From Armatimonadota bacterium (GTDB lineage: Bacteria > Armatimonadota > Fimbriimonadia > Fimbriimonadales > Fimbriimonadaceae), in contig JAIUNY010000021.1 in NCBI GenBank assembly GCA_020161505.1, positions 1-52,951 of the forward strand: DNA of 52,951 bases, written 5' to 3'. Position numbers and translations under genes: made by a program. Shown here piece after piece: positions 1 through 8,145 of the stretch (positions are counted from its first letter, which is position 1; each line of letters opens with the position of its first letter). The notes below the pieces were generated by a model that was not told where the DNA came from, did no database searches, and saw only the letters and a program-made list of their open reading frames with translations.

Positions 1-67
1 CGATTTCGCCCTCAGCAATCCGGCGACACAGCTCTAACTTGAATTCGCGGGTGTGATTACGACGCAT
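1..67 (-). CDS. IS3-family transposase OrfA, N-terminal fragment
   Basis: The ATG at 67 opens a frame that runs off the left edge after 22 codons. The peptide begins MRRNHTREFKLELCRRIAEG. This is the usual beginning of the helix-turn-helix OrfA protein of IS3/IS911-type elements, where a basic start is followed by an 'xFKxEx(C/A)xxIxxG' helix that binds the element's ends. In intact elements OrfA is joined to the DDE catalytic OrfB by programmed frameshifting. The frame lies just inside a candidate terminal repeat, which supports the call. Whether the element is intact cannot be seen. Confidence 0.6.
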   Translation of the reverse strand, partial: MRRNHTREFKLELCRRIAEGEI

Positions 68-120
68 TGGTACACCTCACAAAGTGTAGATGACGTGTCC
101 ACAATTTGGGGCGCACTCCA
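1..120 (-). mobile_element. End of an IS3-type insertion sequence, cut by the window edge
   Basis: The minus strand reads from a candidate terminal repeat (positions 120 to 96, starting TGGAGTGCGCCCC and containing TTGTGGACA) into the start of a transposase gene at 67. The 5'-TG start, a C-rich block near base 10 and a GGACA/AGACA block resemble IS2-subgroup IS3 ends as I remember them. Only one end is in the window, so neither the partner repeat nor a target duplication can be checked. The outer boundary at 120 is an inference. Confidence 0.55.
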
Positions 121-224
121 AATGCCTACAAAATCGAATACTCGGCATTCTTCCGGGGCTAGAAGGTCGAAGATAGGGCAACTGCCAAAGTGCTGGGGAA
201 TGGTACCTGGCCCTCTGGCCCTGG

Positions 225-632
225 TTAAGCGGCGGATCGCGTGTGGCGACCGCGCCACGGCTGCTCGATGAGCCAGCAGATGCCTCCGGACAGGACGGCG
301 ATGCCCAAGCACGCCACAAAAGTCATGGCGTTAGAAATCAGAAAGTTGGTCTCCGGAGCTTGGACGGCTTGGTTGAAGATGCTGATCGCCACTACGCAGC
401 TCGCAAAGACTCCCGAGGTGGTGATGACAGGGTGTCGATCAAACGGCGAAAGCTTGGCACTCAGCAGGCGAGCCACGAACGCGACCGGAACCATCCACTG
501 AAGAATGCCGATGACGAACTCGTACCGTTGATCGAGAATGAAGCCGATCGAGCCCATCACATTCACCCACGCAATCACGAGCGCAAAAAGCACCGCCTGC
601 ACCAGGTTGTTCCGGTTCCACATCGCCTTCAT
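225..632 (-). CDS. Small four-helix membrane protein (paralogue of 690-1133)
   Basis: This 135-residue protein is almost entirely hydrophobic, with four likely membrane helices at about residues 9-33, 42-62, 68-90 and 96-122 and a basic C-terminus. I do not recognise the family. It resembles the next gene upstream in topology and around a shared L(S/A)xxLxxxxxHPV motif between helices 2 and 3, so the two look like an old tandem duplication. It is the last gene of a minus-strand run starting with cysS, 57 bp after the 147-residue paralogue. The start could also be Met4. Function unknown. Confidence 0.6.
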   Translation of the reverse strand: MKAMWNRNNLVQAVLFALVIAWVNVMGSIGFILDQRYEFVIGILQWMVPVAFVARLLSAKLSPFDRHPVITTSGVFASCVVAISIFNQAVQAPETNFLISNAMTFVACLGIAVLSGGICWLIEQPWRGRHTRSAA

Positions 633-689
633 GCTGTGAATATCGGTCGGAAACCGTGGCTTTGCAGGGCCGATCCGACCTCCGATCCG

Positions 690-1133
690 TCAGATCCCCG
701 AGACGTGCACCCGCGATCCCGGCCGCCGAAGAATCTGACCGAACCGCCAGCACATCACCGAAGGAATCAGGGCCAGCGCAAAGAACGCGACGAAGTTCAT
801 GAAGTGGCTCGTCAAATAGTGAGTGATGCTGAACTCAGTAAATTGCTTGTAGCCCAGCAAGTTGAAGCCCTGGTACGCGATCACCGTCAGTGCAGTCATC
901 CCCGCGAACAGCGTCGCAGATGCGACCACGGGATGACTCCAGCGTCCCTCAAGCCGAGGCGCGAGGAGGCCAGACAGCACTCCAACGGGAAGCAACCACA
1001 GGTTGTGTCTAATGGCCGTTTCCCAGGAAACAAGCGACGGGGAAGCGGTCGCAGCTGCGGAAAAGGTGACGACCATCAAAACGCCGAACAAAATGGAAAC
1101 ACTCAAGTTTTGAAGCGAAAAGCTGGCCCTCAT
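690..1133 (-). CDS. Small four-helix membrane protein (paralogue of 225-632)
   Basis: A 147-residue hydrophobic protein with about four membrane helices (residues 8-30, 45-62, 70-92, 104-130) and no recognisable catalytic motif. After helix 2 it has LAPRLEGRWSHPVVAS, aligned with LSAKLSPFDRHPVITT in the downstream gene, and both end in a long hydrophobic helix followed by a basic tail. It lies 39 bp after the 114-residue membrane protein and belongs to the same minus-strand run. Function unknown. Confidence 0.6.
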   Translation of the reverse strand: MRASFSLQNLSVSILFGVLMVVTFSAAATASPSLVSWETAIRHNLWLLPVGVLSGLLAPRLEGRWSHPVVASATLFAGMTALTVIAYQGFNLLGYKQFTEFSITHYLTSHFMNFVAFFALALIPSVMCWRFGQILRRPGSRVHVSGI

Positions 1134-1172
1134 AGCTTGAGTATCGGGCGCGATGCCCCAATATGCAGGGGA

Positions 1173-1517
1173 TCAAGGCTTGCGCTTGCGCCCTATCCAC
1201 CAGCGTTTGGCCCGCTGCTCCGCTACGGCATCAGCGACCTTTTCGGCTTGCCACTCTCGAAAAAGTGAGTATCCGCGCCACAGGACGACCATCCCCACAA
1301 TCAGCAGGATGCCGAAGTAGATATTGCCAATGACCGGGTAGCCCTCAAAGCCCATCGTGCCCCTTCGGCTCTCCCACGAAAAGTCCTGGCGGATCAAGCG
1401 CCAGGCCGAGGTCCAGATGAGCAGCACGCCGGCACCCAGCCAGAGCAGACCGGAAAGCCAGGTCGGAAGAGACGATTCCTCAGCGTCCAGCCTGGGTCTC
1501 AGAGAGCCGAGAGGCAT
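1173..1517 (-). CDS. Hypothetical two-helix membrane protein downstream of cysS
   Basis: A 114-residue protein with a polar N-terminus, a hydrophobic segment at about residues 18-37, a second at about 65-83, and a basic end (AKRWWIGRKRKP). The start codon lies 3 bp after the cysS stop, so it is almost certainly cotranscribed and translationally coupled. No family is recognisable from the sequence. Its position does not suggest a role in tRNA charging. Confidence 0.65.
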   Translation of the reverse strand: MPLGSLRPRLDAEESSLPTWLSGLLWLGAGVLLIWTSAWRLIRQDFSWESRRGTMGFEGYPVIGNIYFGILLIVGMVVLWRGYSLFREWQAEKVADAVAEQRAKRWWIGRKRKP

Positions 1518-1520
1518 TCT

Positions 1521-2999
1521 CTACCGCCGAATCCACTCGACACCCTGCGGCGTATCGCGAAGCTCAACGCCCGCAGCGATCAACTTGTCCCGAATCGCAT
1601 CCGCCTTGGCGAAGTCTTTGCCCTTCTTCGCCGCCTGACGCTCTTCAATCCAGGCATCAATCGCCTTCCCATCAATCTCATCGCTCCCGGAAGCCGCTTC
1701 TTCCGCCAGAGAGACATACAACGGGCGCACGATGCCCAGCAGATGGTTGACCTTGTCCAAGAACCACACCGCGGCCGCAGCCTCGTCGCCGGCGAGGGTT
1801 GTTTGTCGAAGAATCACCTTAACGCCTTCCAAAGTCTTCGCCAGAGCGACCGATGTGTTCAGGTCATTCAGCATGGCCTCGAGGGCTTCTTCGTAGAGCC
1901 CAGCGAGCTCGTGCCCCTCGGAAATCGCCGGCTCGGGCGAACCAGCAGCAGCAATCCGGCGATCACACTCCTGGAATCGCTCAATATGCCCCTGGCAATC
2001 GCGGAGCGTTTGCAGAGTGAAGTTATGCGGCTTCGCGTAAGGAACGCTGATCAAGGCCATCCGAATCGCCAGGGCGCTGTAGCCTTGCTCCAGCAGATCG
2101 GGCACGGTGTAGAAGTTGCCCTTGCTCTTCGACATCTTCTCGCCCTCAGCCTGGAGGAACGTGACGTGGATCCAGTGGTTGCAGAATGGCTTGCCGGTTC
2201 CCGCCTCACTTTGGGCGATTTCGCACTCGTGGTGAGGGAATTTGAGGTCTTCGCCGCCGCCGTGGAGATCGATGGTGTCGCCAAGATACTTCTGGGCCAT
2301 GACGGAACACTCGATGTGCCAACCCGGGAATCCCCATCCCCAGGGAGAGAACCACTGCATGAGGTGCTTGTCGTCCTTCTTCCAGAGGGCAAAGTCGGCG
2401 GGGTTACGCTTGTTGTCGTCCTGAACAACATCCCGCACCGCGACCTGAAGATTCTCACGGTCGCGATTTCCGCTGAGCTTGCCGTAGTCGGCAAAGCTAT
2501 CCACGGAGAAATACACTCCCGTCGGAGTTTCGTACGCGTTGCCTTTGCGGATCAGATCCTCCACGGCAATGATCTGCTCGCGCATGTGCTCGGTGGCGCG
2601 AGGACGAACCGTCGGCGCTTGCAGGTTGAGTTGTCGCCAGGCGTCTTCGAAGATATCGGAATAATGGCGCGCGAGATCCCAGACGTTGGCGAATTGCTCG
2701 CCTTCTTTGCTCGCCAGAGCCTTCGCCATCTTGTCGTCGCCAGCGGCATCGGCCACGTCATCTTGGGTGAGGTGTCCGACGTCCGTGATGTTGCTCACAT
2801 AGCTCACGCGCCAGCCGATGGCTTGGGCGGTTCGAACGATGAGATCGCTGGTGAGAAACGTTCGGAAGTTGCCGATGTGGGCGTAGCTGTAAACCGTCGG
2901 GCCGCAGCAGTAGAAGCGCAAGTGATCTGGTTCCACCGTGACGAGGGGCTTCACGGTGCGCGAAAGAGTGTCATACAGACGGAAAGTGCGCTCGGCCAT
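1521..2999 (-). CDS. cysS: Cysteinyl-tRNA synthetase
   Basis: This 492-residue class I aminoacyl-tRNA synthetase attaches cysteine to tRNA-Cys in the cytoplasm. All family marks are visible: CCGPTVY at residues 31-37, whose Cys is a zinc ligand for substrate selection, the HIGN form of the HIGH motif at 41-44, WHIECS and HHECE zinc-ligand segments in the middle, and KMSKS at 288-292. A DALR/anticodon-binding C-terminal part ends in GVEWIRR. Length is normal. A TACAAT box ends 9 bases before the ATG with no Shine-Dalgarno sequence, so the mRNA is probably leaderless. It heads a run with three small membrane-protein genes. Confidence 0.97.
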   Translation of the reverse strand: MAERTFRLYDTLSRTVKPLVTVEPDHLRFYCCGPTVYSYAHIGNFRTFLTSDLIVRTAQAIGWRVSYVSNITDVGHLTQDDVADAAGDDKMAKALASKEGEQFANVWDLARHYSDIFEDAWRQLNLQAPTVRPRATEHMREQIIAVEDLIRKGNAYETPTGVYFSVDSFADYGKLSGNRDRENLQVAVRDVVQDDNKRNPADFALWKKDDKHLMQWFSPWGWGFPGWHIECSVMAQKYLGDTIDLHGGGEDLKFPHHECEIAQSEAGTGKPFCNHWIHVTFLQAEGEKMSKSKGNFYTVPDLLEQGYSALAIRMALISVPYAKPHNFTLQTLRDCQGHIERFQECDRRIAAAGSPEPAISEGHELAGLYEEALEAMLNDLNTSVALAKTLEGVKVILRQTTLAGDEAAAAVWFLDKVNHLLGIVRPLYVSLAEEAASGSDEIDGKAIDAWIEERQAAKKGKDFAKADAIRDKLIAAGVELRDTPQGVEWIRR

Positions 3000-3008
3000 G
3001 GAAATTTG

Positions 3009-3014
3009 ATTGTA
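3009..3014 (-). promoter_or_regulatory. -10 box of cysS (probable leaderless promoter)
   Basis: TACAAT on the minus strand, followed by 9 bases and the cysS ATG. Transcription starting about 7 bases after a -10 box would leave almost no 5' UTR. No clear -35 box is seen. Confidence 0.5.
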
Positions 3015-3060
3015 TCAAGTTGAACTGGGGGGCGAAGGGACACGGGCCGCCGAGCCGTGA

Positions 3061-3699
3061 TCAGAGGCCGTCGTCTTGCGGCATCGGAGCACCCTTGTTA
3101 TATCGGATTTTGCGAACCGTGTGAATCGCCTCGATGAGGTTAGCGCCCTTGTGGATCCGCAATTTCTTGACCGCTTCCATCATGTCGTCCTTGTCGATGT
3201 CGGTGAGAACCTCCATGTAGACCGGATCATGAAAGTCGATATCCAGCGCCTGCGAAAACTGTCGGGGCGAAAACGTCCGCAGCGACTTTCGACGCGAACG
3301 GAAGTGGGTCATCAACATCATCATCGCCATGCCGATGCCAAAGACTCCCGGATGAGGGAATGTCGCGACGTCTCCCATGAACCACGCCGCCCAGGAGAGG
3401 GCAATCGCATGAGGGAAAACGGTAAACGCAATTCCGACCCATCGAATCGCCTGGCTCGCGAACTTCGAAGGAACTTCGCCCAGCTTATCCGTGGTCGCAA
3501 GCTCCATGAAAACACCTCTCGTAGAAGTGAAAGCAAGGATCGCAAGGGCGTAGGCGTTGATCAAGAGCGCGGCATTCGGTGCGCGCTTTTCCGCGAAGAA
3601 CTCGACGAGCATCAGCACGAGCGCCGCCCAGATGAAGAAGATCCCGTACATCACGATCGGGACAACCATCCATGGAAACGAAACGGAGCGCGACTGCAT
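3061..3699 (-). CDS. Hypothetical membrane protein with cytosolic C-terminal domain
   Basis: A 212-residue protein with four probable membrane helices (about residues 10-34, 42-62, 85-108 and 116-133), followed by a polar domain of about 75 residues. That part contains a basic stretch (RSRRKSLRTFSP) and ends with a helical, charged segment (DMMEAVKKLRIHKGANLIEAIHTVRKIRYNKG). I do not recognise the family. A GGAAG Shine-Dalgarno precedes the ATG, and a TAAACT -10-like box lies about 20 bases upstream. It is 61 bp ahead of cysS on the same strand, but cysS seems to have its own promoter. Confidence 0.65.
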   Translation of the reverse strand: MQSRSVSFPWMVVPIVMYGIFFIWAALVLMLVEFFAEKRAPNAALLINAYALAILAFTSTRGVFMELATTDKLGEVPSKFASQAIRWVGIAFTVFPHAIALSWAAWFMGDVATFPHPGVFGIGMAMMMLMTHFRSRRKSLRTFSPRQFSQALDIDFHDPVYMEVLTDIDKDDMMEAVKKLRIHKGANLIEAIHTVRKIRYNKGAPMPQDDGL

Positions 3700-3800
3700 C
3701 GGGGACTTCCTTCTGATTCAGTTTACGTCCGCGGGCTCGTGGCTGGTGCGGGGGGCTAGGTCTGGGTAGGGGCGTGCCTTTGGGCAGAGATCCCACCGCT

Positions 3801-3945
3801 GGGTGCCCCGAGCCCTTCAGGGTCGGGACGAATCGCCACGTGCTTCGGCGAATTGGACGTGACTGAGCGAGGGATGATAGCACCCGCTCGGAATGGAGAA
3901 CCTACCTCGTGTCGCCGTCCCGACCCTACAGGGATCGGGGCACCC
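3801..3945. repeat. Inverted pair of REP-like palindromic repeats
   Basis: Two copies of a 30-bp repeat face each other: 3801-3830 on the minus strand and 3916-3945 on the plus strand, 85 bp apart. Each copy has a stem (CCCGA-CCCT, tiny loop, AGGG-A-TCGGG with one bulged A) and a conserved GGGGCACCC tail at the outer side. The pair could fold into one long hairpin. The same element recurs near 14701, 38878, 38973 and 45523, always between genes. The rest of the 271-bp gap between the phosphodiesterase and the membrane-protein gene shows nothing else recognisable. Confidence 0.8.
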
Positions 3946-3970
3946 TGCTTTGGTCGTCCTGCAAAGCTGC

Positions 3971-4819
3971 TCAGTCGCTCTCTTCTTCGAGACCATACAC
4001 CTGATGCTGCCGGAACCGTTCGGATTCGGTGGTGTCTTTGATGCCCTCGAGAACCGCGCGGCCTTCCCAGACTTTGGGCGCGGAGATGCCCATGAGGCGG
4101 GTGACGGTGGGGGCGACATCGAGGAGGGTGACGGGTTGCTGAATTTTGTGGCCCGTGGTGCAGCGGTAGCCCCACATGATGAACGGGACGGTCATATCCT
4201 CTGGCTCTTCGGTGCCATGAACCTTATCGTGGCCGCCGTGGTCGCTGGCGATGATGAAATCGACCGGGTGATGGAGGGCGATGAGAGCATCGACGAACCG
4301 TCCGACGCAGGAGTCGACCTGAGAGATGGCCTGGAGGTATTCGTCGCTCATCCATCCGTATTCGTGGCCGACCCAATCGGTGTGACCGAGATAGAGGAAA
4401 AGAAAATCGAACTCCTCGGCCGCCGCGCCACGGATCGCCATTTCTGCGACGTGGCTGTCGCCATCTGCGGTGTGAGCATTGTTGTTGAGATAGCAGACGT
4501 GGATGTGCTCCGGGTCGCCGAGATCGCGGAGCGGGGACCAGTTGCCGAACATCGCGGTCTGCTGACCCGACCTTGCCGCAACATCGAAAATGGAAGGCGG
4601 CACGTTCGGCCCGACGCGGAGTTCGTTGTTCAGGACTCCGTGCTTCATCGGGGCCACGCTCCGGAACATGGATTGATGGCAGGGAAGGGTGATGCTCGGC
4701 GTCACCGACTGGGCTTCCCAGCTGACGGAGCCGTCTCTGACCAATCGGTCTAGATTAGGCGTGGGGGCAAGTCGAATGCCATCGGGGCGCACGCCGTCGA
4801 TCGAGATCAGAGCGACCAT
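3971..4819 (-). CDS. Phosphodiesterase/nucleotide pyrophosphatase, alkaline phosphatase superfamily
   Basis: This 282-residue protein fits the type I phosphodiesterase/nucleotide pyrophosphatase family, two-metal enzymes that hydrolyse phosphodiester or phosphoester bonds. Visible ligands: Asp in ISIDGVRPD near the N-terminus, the nucleophile Thr in SVTPSITLPCHQSMF, HTDWVGHEYG in the middle, and SDHGGHD followed by the later His positions. No signal peptide is seen, so it is probably cytoplasmic or exported without a classical signal. Its start codon sits in the arm of a perfect inverted repeat. It follows ilvD by 50 bp on the same strand. Substrate cannot be told from sequence. Confidence 0.85.
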   Translation of the reverse strand: MVALISIDGVRPDGIRLAPTPNLDRLVRDGSVSWEAQSVTPSITLPCHQSMFRSVAPMKHGVLNNELRVGPNVPPSIFDVAARSGQQTAMFGNWSPLRDLGDPEHIHVCYLNNNAHTADGDSHVAEMAIRGAAAEEFDFLFLYLGHTDWVGHEYGWMSDEYLQAISQVDSCVGRFVDALIALHHPVDFIIASDHGGHDKVHGTEEPEDMTVPFIMWGYRCTTGHKIQQPVTLLDVAPTVTRLMGISAPKVWEGRAVLEGIKDTTESERFRQHQVYGLEEESD

Positions 4820-4846
4820 GGGTTGGTTTTACCTCTCATGGTCGCT
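4811..4846 (-). promoter_or_regulatory. Perfect 10-bp inverted repeat over the phosphodiesterase start codon
   Basis: AGCGACCATG (4811-4820) and CATGGTCGCT (4837-4846) are exact reverse complements separated by 16 bp. In the minus-strand RNA the 3' arm contains the start codon and next two codons (ATG GTC GCT), while AGAGG, the likely Shine-Dalgarno, lies in the loop. This could be a translation-control hairpin or a protein-binding operator. Confidence 0.5.
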
Positions 4847-4869
4847 CGGTTTGATGCGGATCGCGGGTT

Positions 4870-6543
4870 TTAGTGGGTGACGGCGCCTTCGCACGCCGGG
4901 CCGACGGATTTTGCATATTTGGCATAGCTGCCCCGTTCGGGCGCGGGGTTGGGGTTCACCCAGTTCGCGCGTCTCTCGGCGAGTTCCTCGTCAGTCAGAT
5001 CGACGCTGAGGACACCCGCTTCGGCATCGAGGGTGATGATGTCGCCGTCCTTCACGAGGGCAATCGGGCCACCGACTTGGGCTTCCGGCCCGACGTGTCC
5101 GACCATAAGACCGCGCGTGGCTCCGCTGAACCTTCCGTCGGTGAGGAGGGCGACATCGTATCCCATGCCCTGTCCGACAATCGCCGCTGTGACGCCGAGC
5201 ATTTCGCGCATCCCGGGGCCGCCTTTCGGGCCCTCGTAGCGGATCACCATCACGTCGCCGCGCTGGATTTCGCGGGCTTGGACGGCGGCCATGGCGGCTT
5301 CTTCGGAATCAAAAACTCGGGCCGGGCCGGTTTGTTTGAGTTTCTTGACTCCCGCGGTTTTGACGACTCCGCCCTCTGGGGCAAGATTTCCGCGCACCAC
5401 CACGAGTCCACCCGTCTCCGAGAGCGCACGGGTATGGGGGACGACGACATCTTGACCGACCGGTAAATAAACCTCTTTGAGGTTCTCTGCCATGGTTTTT
5501 CCGGTCACCGTCATGCAGTCTCCGTGGAGGGCACCCGCTTCGAGAAGGGCTTTGAGAACCACCGGAACACCCCCGATCTTGTGGAGATCCAGCATGACAT
5601 AGCGTCCTCCCGGTCGAAGATCGGCGAGGAGCGGGGTGCGCTCACTCACGCGCTGCACGTCGTCGAGCGTGATTTTCATGCCGAGCTCGTGGGCAATCGC
5701 GGGGAGGTGGAGGGCGATGTTGGTGCTTCCCCCCGTCGTCGCCGCGATCGCGATGGCGTTCTCGAAGGCTTCTTTGGTGAGAATGTCGCTGGGCTTGAGT
5801 CCAGATTTCAGCAGATTCATCACCTGGGTTCCAATATGGGTGAGCCACGGCTGACGCGAATCTGCATCTTCGGCAGGCGGCGATGTCGAACCAGGAAGCG
5901 CCATCCCGAGAGCCTCGGCGACACAGGCCATGGTGTTGGCGGTGTATTGCCCGCCGCAGGCTCCGGCTCCTGGGCAGACGGCGCACTCGACGGCGTGGAG
6001 CTCTTCGTCATTGATCGTTCCGGCGGCGTAGGCTCCGGCGGCTTCGAAGGCGTCTTGGATTGTCACGTCTTTGCCCTTGTGACGACCCGGCATGATGGTG
6101 CCGCCGTAGACGAAGATGCTGGGGAAGTTGAGCCGGGCCATCGCCATCAGCATTCCGGGAAGCGATTTGTCGCACCCGGCAACGCCGATGAGGGCGTCGT
6201 AGCAGTGGGCGCGCATCATGAGCTCGACAGAATCGGCGATGACTTCGCGGGAGATGAGAGAGGCCTTCATCCCCTTGTGGCCCATCGCGATTCCATCGCT
6301 GACAGAGATCGTGTTGAATCGGCGCGGAGTTCCTCCGGACGCGGCGACGGCGGTGGCGATCACCTTGCCCTGCTCATCGAGGTTGAGGTTGCAAGGCGTG
6401 GCTTCGCTCCAGACCGTGGCGACTCCGACGAAGGGCTGGGCGAGTTCTTTGTCTCCGAGGCCCATCGCGCGGAGCATGGCGCGGTTGGCGGTTTTGTCGG
6501 CACCTTCGGTGATGGTGCGGGATTGATGGCGGGGGTCAAACAT
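4870..6543 (-). CDS. ilvD: Dihydroxy-acid dehydratase
   Basis: A 557-residue enzyme of the IlvD/Edd family that removes water from 2,3-dihydroxy-isovalerate and 2,3-dihydroxy-3-methylvalerate, the third common step of valine and isoleucine synthesis. Three cysteines expected to hold the iron-sulfur cluster are visible: Cys51 (EATPCNLN), Cys124 (GCDKSLPGM) and Cys196 (PGAGACGGQY). This pattern matches the [2Fe-2S] branch. The C-terminal half has the usual GLMVGHVGPEA and substrate-loop motifs. It is the last gene of ilvBNCD, 56 bp after ilvC with a GC-rich hairpin in the gap. Expression should depend on the attenuator before ilvB. Confidence 0.97.
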   Translation of the reverse strand: MFDPRHQSRTITEGADKTANRAMLRAMGLGDKELAQPFVGVATVWSEATPCNLNLDEQGKVIATAVAASGGTPRRFNTISVSDGIAMGHKGMKASLISREVIADSVELMMRAHCYDALIGVAGCDKSLPGMLMAMARLNFPSIFVYGGTIMPGRHKGKDVTIQDAFEAAGAYAAGTINDEELHAVECAVCPGAGACGGQYTANTMACVAEALGMALPGSTSPPAEDADSRQPWLTHIGTQVMNLLKSGLKPSDILTKEAFENAIAIAATTGGSTNIALHLPAIAHELGMKITLDDVQRVSERTPLLADLRPGGRYVMLDLHKIGGVPVVLKALLEAGALHGDCMTVTGKTMAENLKEVYLPVGQDVVVPHTRALSETGGLVVVRGNLAPEGGVVKTAGVKKLKQTGPARVFDSEEAAMAAVQAREIQRGDVMVIRYEGPKGGPGMREMLGVTAAIVGQGMGYDVALLTDGRFSGATRGLMVGHVGPEAQVGGPIALVKDGDIITLDAEAGVLSVDLTDEELAERRANWVNPNPAPERGSYAKYAKSVGPACEGAVTH

Positions 6544-6555
6544 GGGGTGGGGGAT

Positions 6556-6581
6556 CCCCGGATTGGATTCAAAACCCGGGG
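6556..6581 (-). other. Hairpin between ilvC and ilvD
   Basis: CCCCGG and CCGGGG form a 6-bp stem around a 14-base loop in the 56-bp gap. No U-tract follows on the minus strand, so it is not an obvious terminator. It may stabilise or process the polycistronic mRNA. Confidence 0.3.
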
Positions 6582-6599
6582 AAAGAGATAAGAGACTGA

Positions 6600-7610
6600 T
6601 TAGTCTTGGGGCGGCACTTTGTCGCTGATGAAGGGGATGAGGCTCCGGATTTCCGCCCCGACCTTCTCAACTTGATGATCACGTTCGGAGGCTCGTCGGG
6701 CGTTCATCACCGGGCGACCGGCTTCATTTTCAGCGATCCAATCTTGGGCAAACTTCCCACTTTGGATGTCCCCGAGGAGTGACTTCATCGCGGCGCGAGA
6801 TTGATCGTTGATGACCTGGTTCCCGGCAACATAGTCGCCCCACTCGGCGGTGTCGCTGATCGAGTAGCGCATCCAGTTGAGGCCGCCTTCGTAGAGGAGA
6901 TCGACGATGAGCTTGGTTTCGTGGAGGCACTCGAAGTAGGCAGCTTCGGGTTGGTAACCCGCTTCGACAAGGGTCTCAAATCCGGCCTTGATGAGGGCCG
7001 AGATGCCTCCGCAGAGAACCGCCTGCTCGCCGAAGAGGTCAGTTTCGGTCTCTTCTTTGAACGTGGTTTCGAGGAGCCCGGCGCGGGCGCAGCCAATTCC
7101 CCATGCATAGCTGAGGATTCGCTCGCGGGCATGCCCCGTTGCGTCCTGATGAATCGCGAAGAGGGCCGGCATCCCGGCGCCGTTGCTCACTTCGAATCGC
7201 AGTCGGTGGCCAGGGCCCTTGGGGGCGACCATGCCGACGTCCACGTTGGCGGGTGGATTGATCAGTCCATAATGAATATTGAACCCGTGAGCGAAGAGAA
7301 GAAGCTGCCCATCGCGAAGATGGGGGGCGACTTCGGTCTCGTAGATGCCTTTCATCGGCACGTCGGGGGTGCAGAACATCAGGACATCGGCCCACTTGGT
7401 GGCTTCGGCAACGGTGTGAACGCTCAGGCCCGCTGCTTCGGCTTTCGCTCGGCTTTTGCTGCCCTCGTGCAGTCCGACCGCGACTTGGCCGCCCGCGTCG
7501 TGGAGGTTCAAGGCGTGGGCATGGCCCTGGCTGCCATAGCCAATGATTGCGACTTTGAGACCCTTGATGATCTCCGGGTTGACATCTTTTTCGGTAAGGA
7601 CGGTAGCCAT
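6600..7610 (-). CDS. ilvC: Ketol-acid reductoisomerase (class I)
   Basis: A 336-residue NADPH-dependent enzyme that isomerises and reduces acetolactate and acetohydroxybutyrate, the second common step to valine and isoleucine. I start it at the ATG at 7610 ([11 protein letters not shown]), 4 bp after the ilvN stop; the open frame extends 25 codons further into ilvN, but that extension is low-complexity and unlike the family. Visible: the nucleotide-binding [18 protein letters not shown], the metal-binding [12 protein letters not shown] and [13 protein letters not shown]. The short C-terminus makes it class I. Cotranscribed with ilvB and ilvN. Confidence 0.97.
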   Translation of the reverse strand: MATVLTEKDVNPEIIKGLKVAIIGYGSQGHAHALNLHDAGGQVAVGLHEGSKSRAKAEAAGLSVHTVAEATKWADVLMFCTPDVPMKGIYETEVAPHLRDGQLLLFAHGFNIHYGLINPPANVDVGMVAPKGPGHRLRFEVSNGAGMPALFAIHQDATGHARERILSYAWGIGCARAGLLETTFKEETETDLFGEQAVLCGGISALIKAGFETLVEAGYQPEAAYFECLHETKLIVDLLYEGGLNWMRYSISDTAEWGDYVAGNQVINDQSRAAMKSLLGDIQSGKFAQDWIAENEAGRPVMNARRASERDHQVEKVGAEIRSLIPFISDKVPPQD

Positions 7611-7614
7611 GGGA

Positions 7615-8145
7615 TTATGCGCTGGTGGCAGCGAAGGTCGGGGAGGCGAGCTCGGACGGGATACGGTTTTCGGTGCGAAGGCCAACGACGCCCGTCCGCA
7701 CGACTTCTGTCACATGATACGGCCCAAGCATAGCAATAAACCGGTCGATGGACTTGGCGTCTCCACTGACTTCGACGGTTAGACTGTCTAGTCCAAAATG
7801 CACGATCTTGCCATCCGCAACGGCGAGCAGGTCGAGAATCTCACGTCGGTTGTTCGCGACTCCCGTCAGATGGATCAGGGCGAGTTCCCTCATCACGCTC
7901 GCGGTGAAGGGGAGGTCATCGACGCTGACGACATCGATCAGCTTCTGGAGCTGACCGACACATTGCTGGAGCACCTCATCGTCCCCGTTGACGACGAGAG
8001 TGACTCGGCTGAACCCTTCGACCTCGCAGTCTCCCGCGTTGAGGCTGGCGAGGTTGAACCCGCGACGACGAAACAGACTGACCAGTCTATTGAGGGTTCC
8101 GGCTTCGTTTTGAACCAGGGCTTGGATTGTGTGTTGTGATTTCAC
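7615..8145 (-). CDS. ilvN: Acetolactate synthase small (regulatory) subunit
   Basis: A 176-residue protein with an N-terminal ACT domain ([37 protein letters not shown] at about residues 5-41) and the C-terminal ALS_ss domain with [37 protein letters not shown]. In this family the subunit activates the catalytic subunit and carries the valine feedback site between ACT domains. Its first codons overlap the end of ilvB by 4 bp (ATGA), a standard coupling arrangement for the complex. Length is typical of the medium-sized form. Confidence 0.96.
   Translation of the reverse strand: MKSQHTIQALVQNEAGTLNRLVSLFRRRGFNLASLNAGDCEVEGFSRVTLVVNGDDEVLQQCVGQLQKLIDVVSVDDLPFTASVMRELALIHLTGVANNRREILDLLAVADGKIVHFGLDSLTVEVSGDAKSIDRFIAMLGPYHVTEVVRTGVVGLRTENRIPSELASPTFAATSA

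Noticed and set aside
3801-3945. CRISPR-like repeat
   Set aside because: Only two copies here and in opposite orientation; no regular spacer array and no cas genes anywhere in the window.
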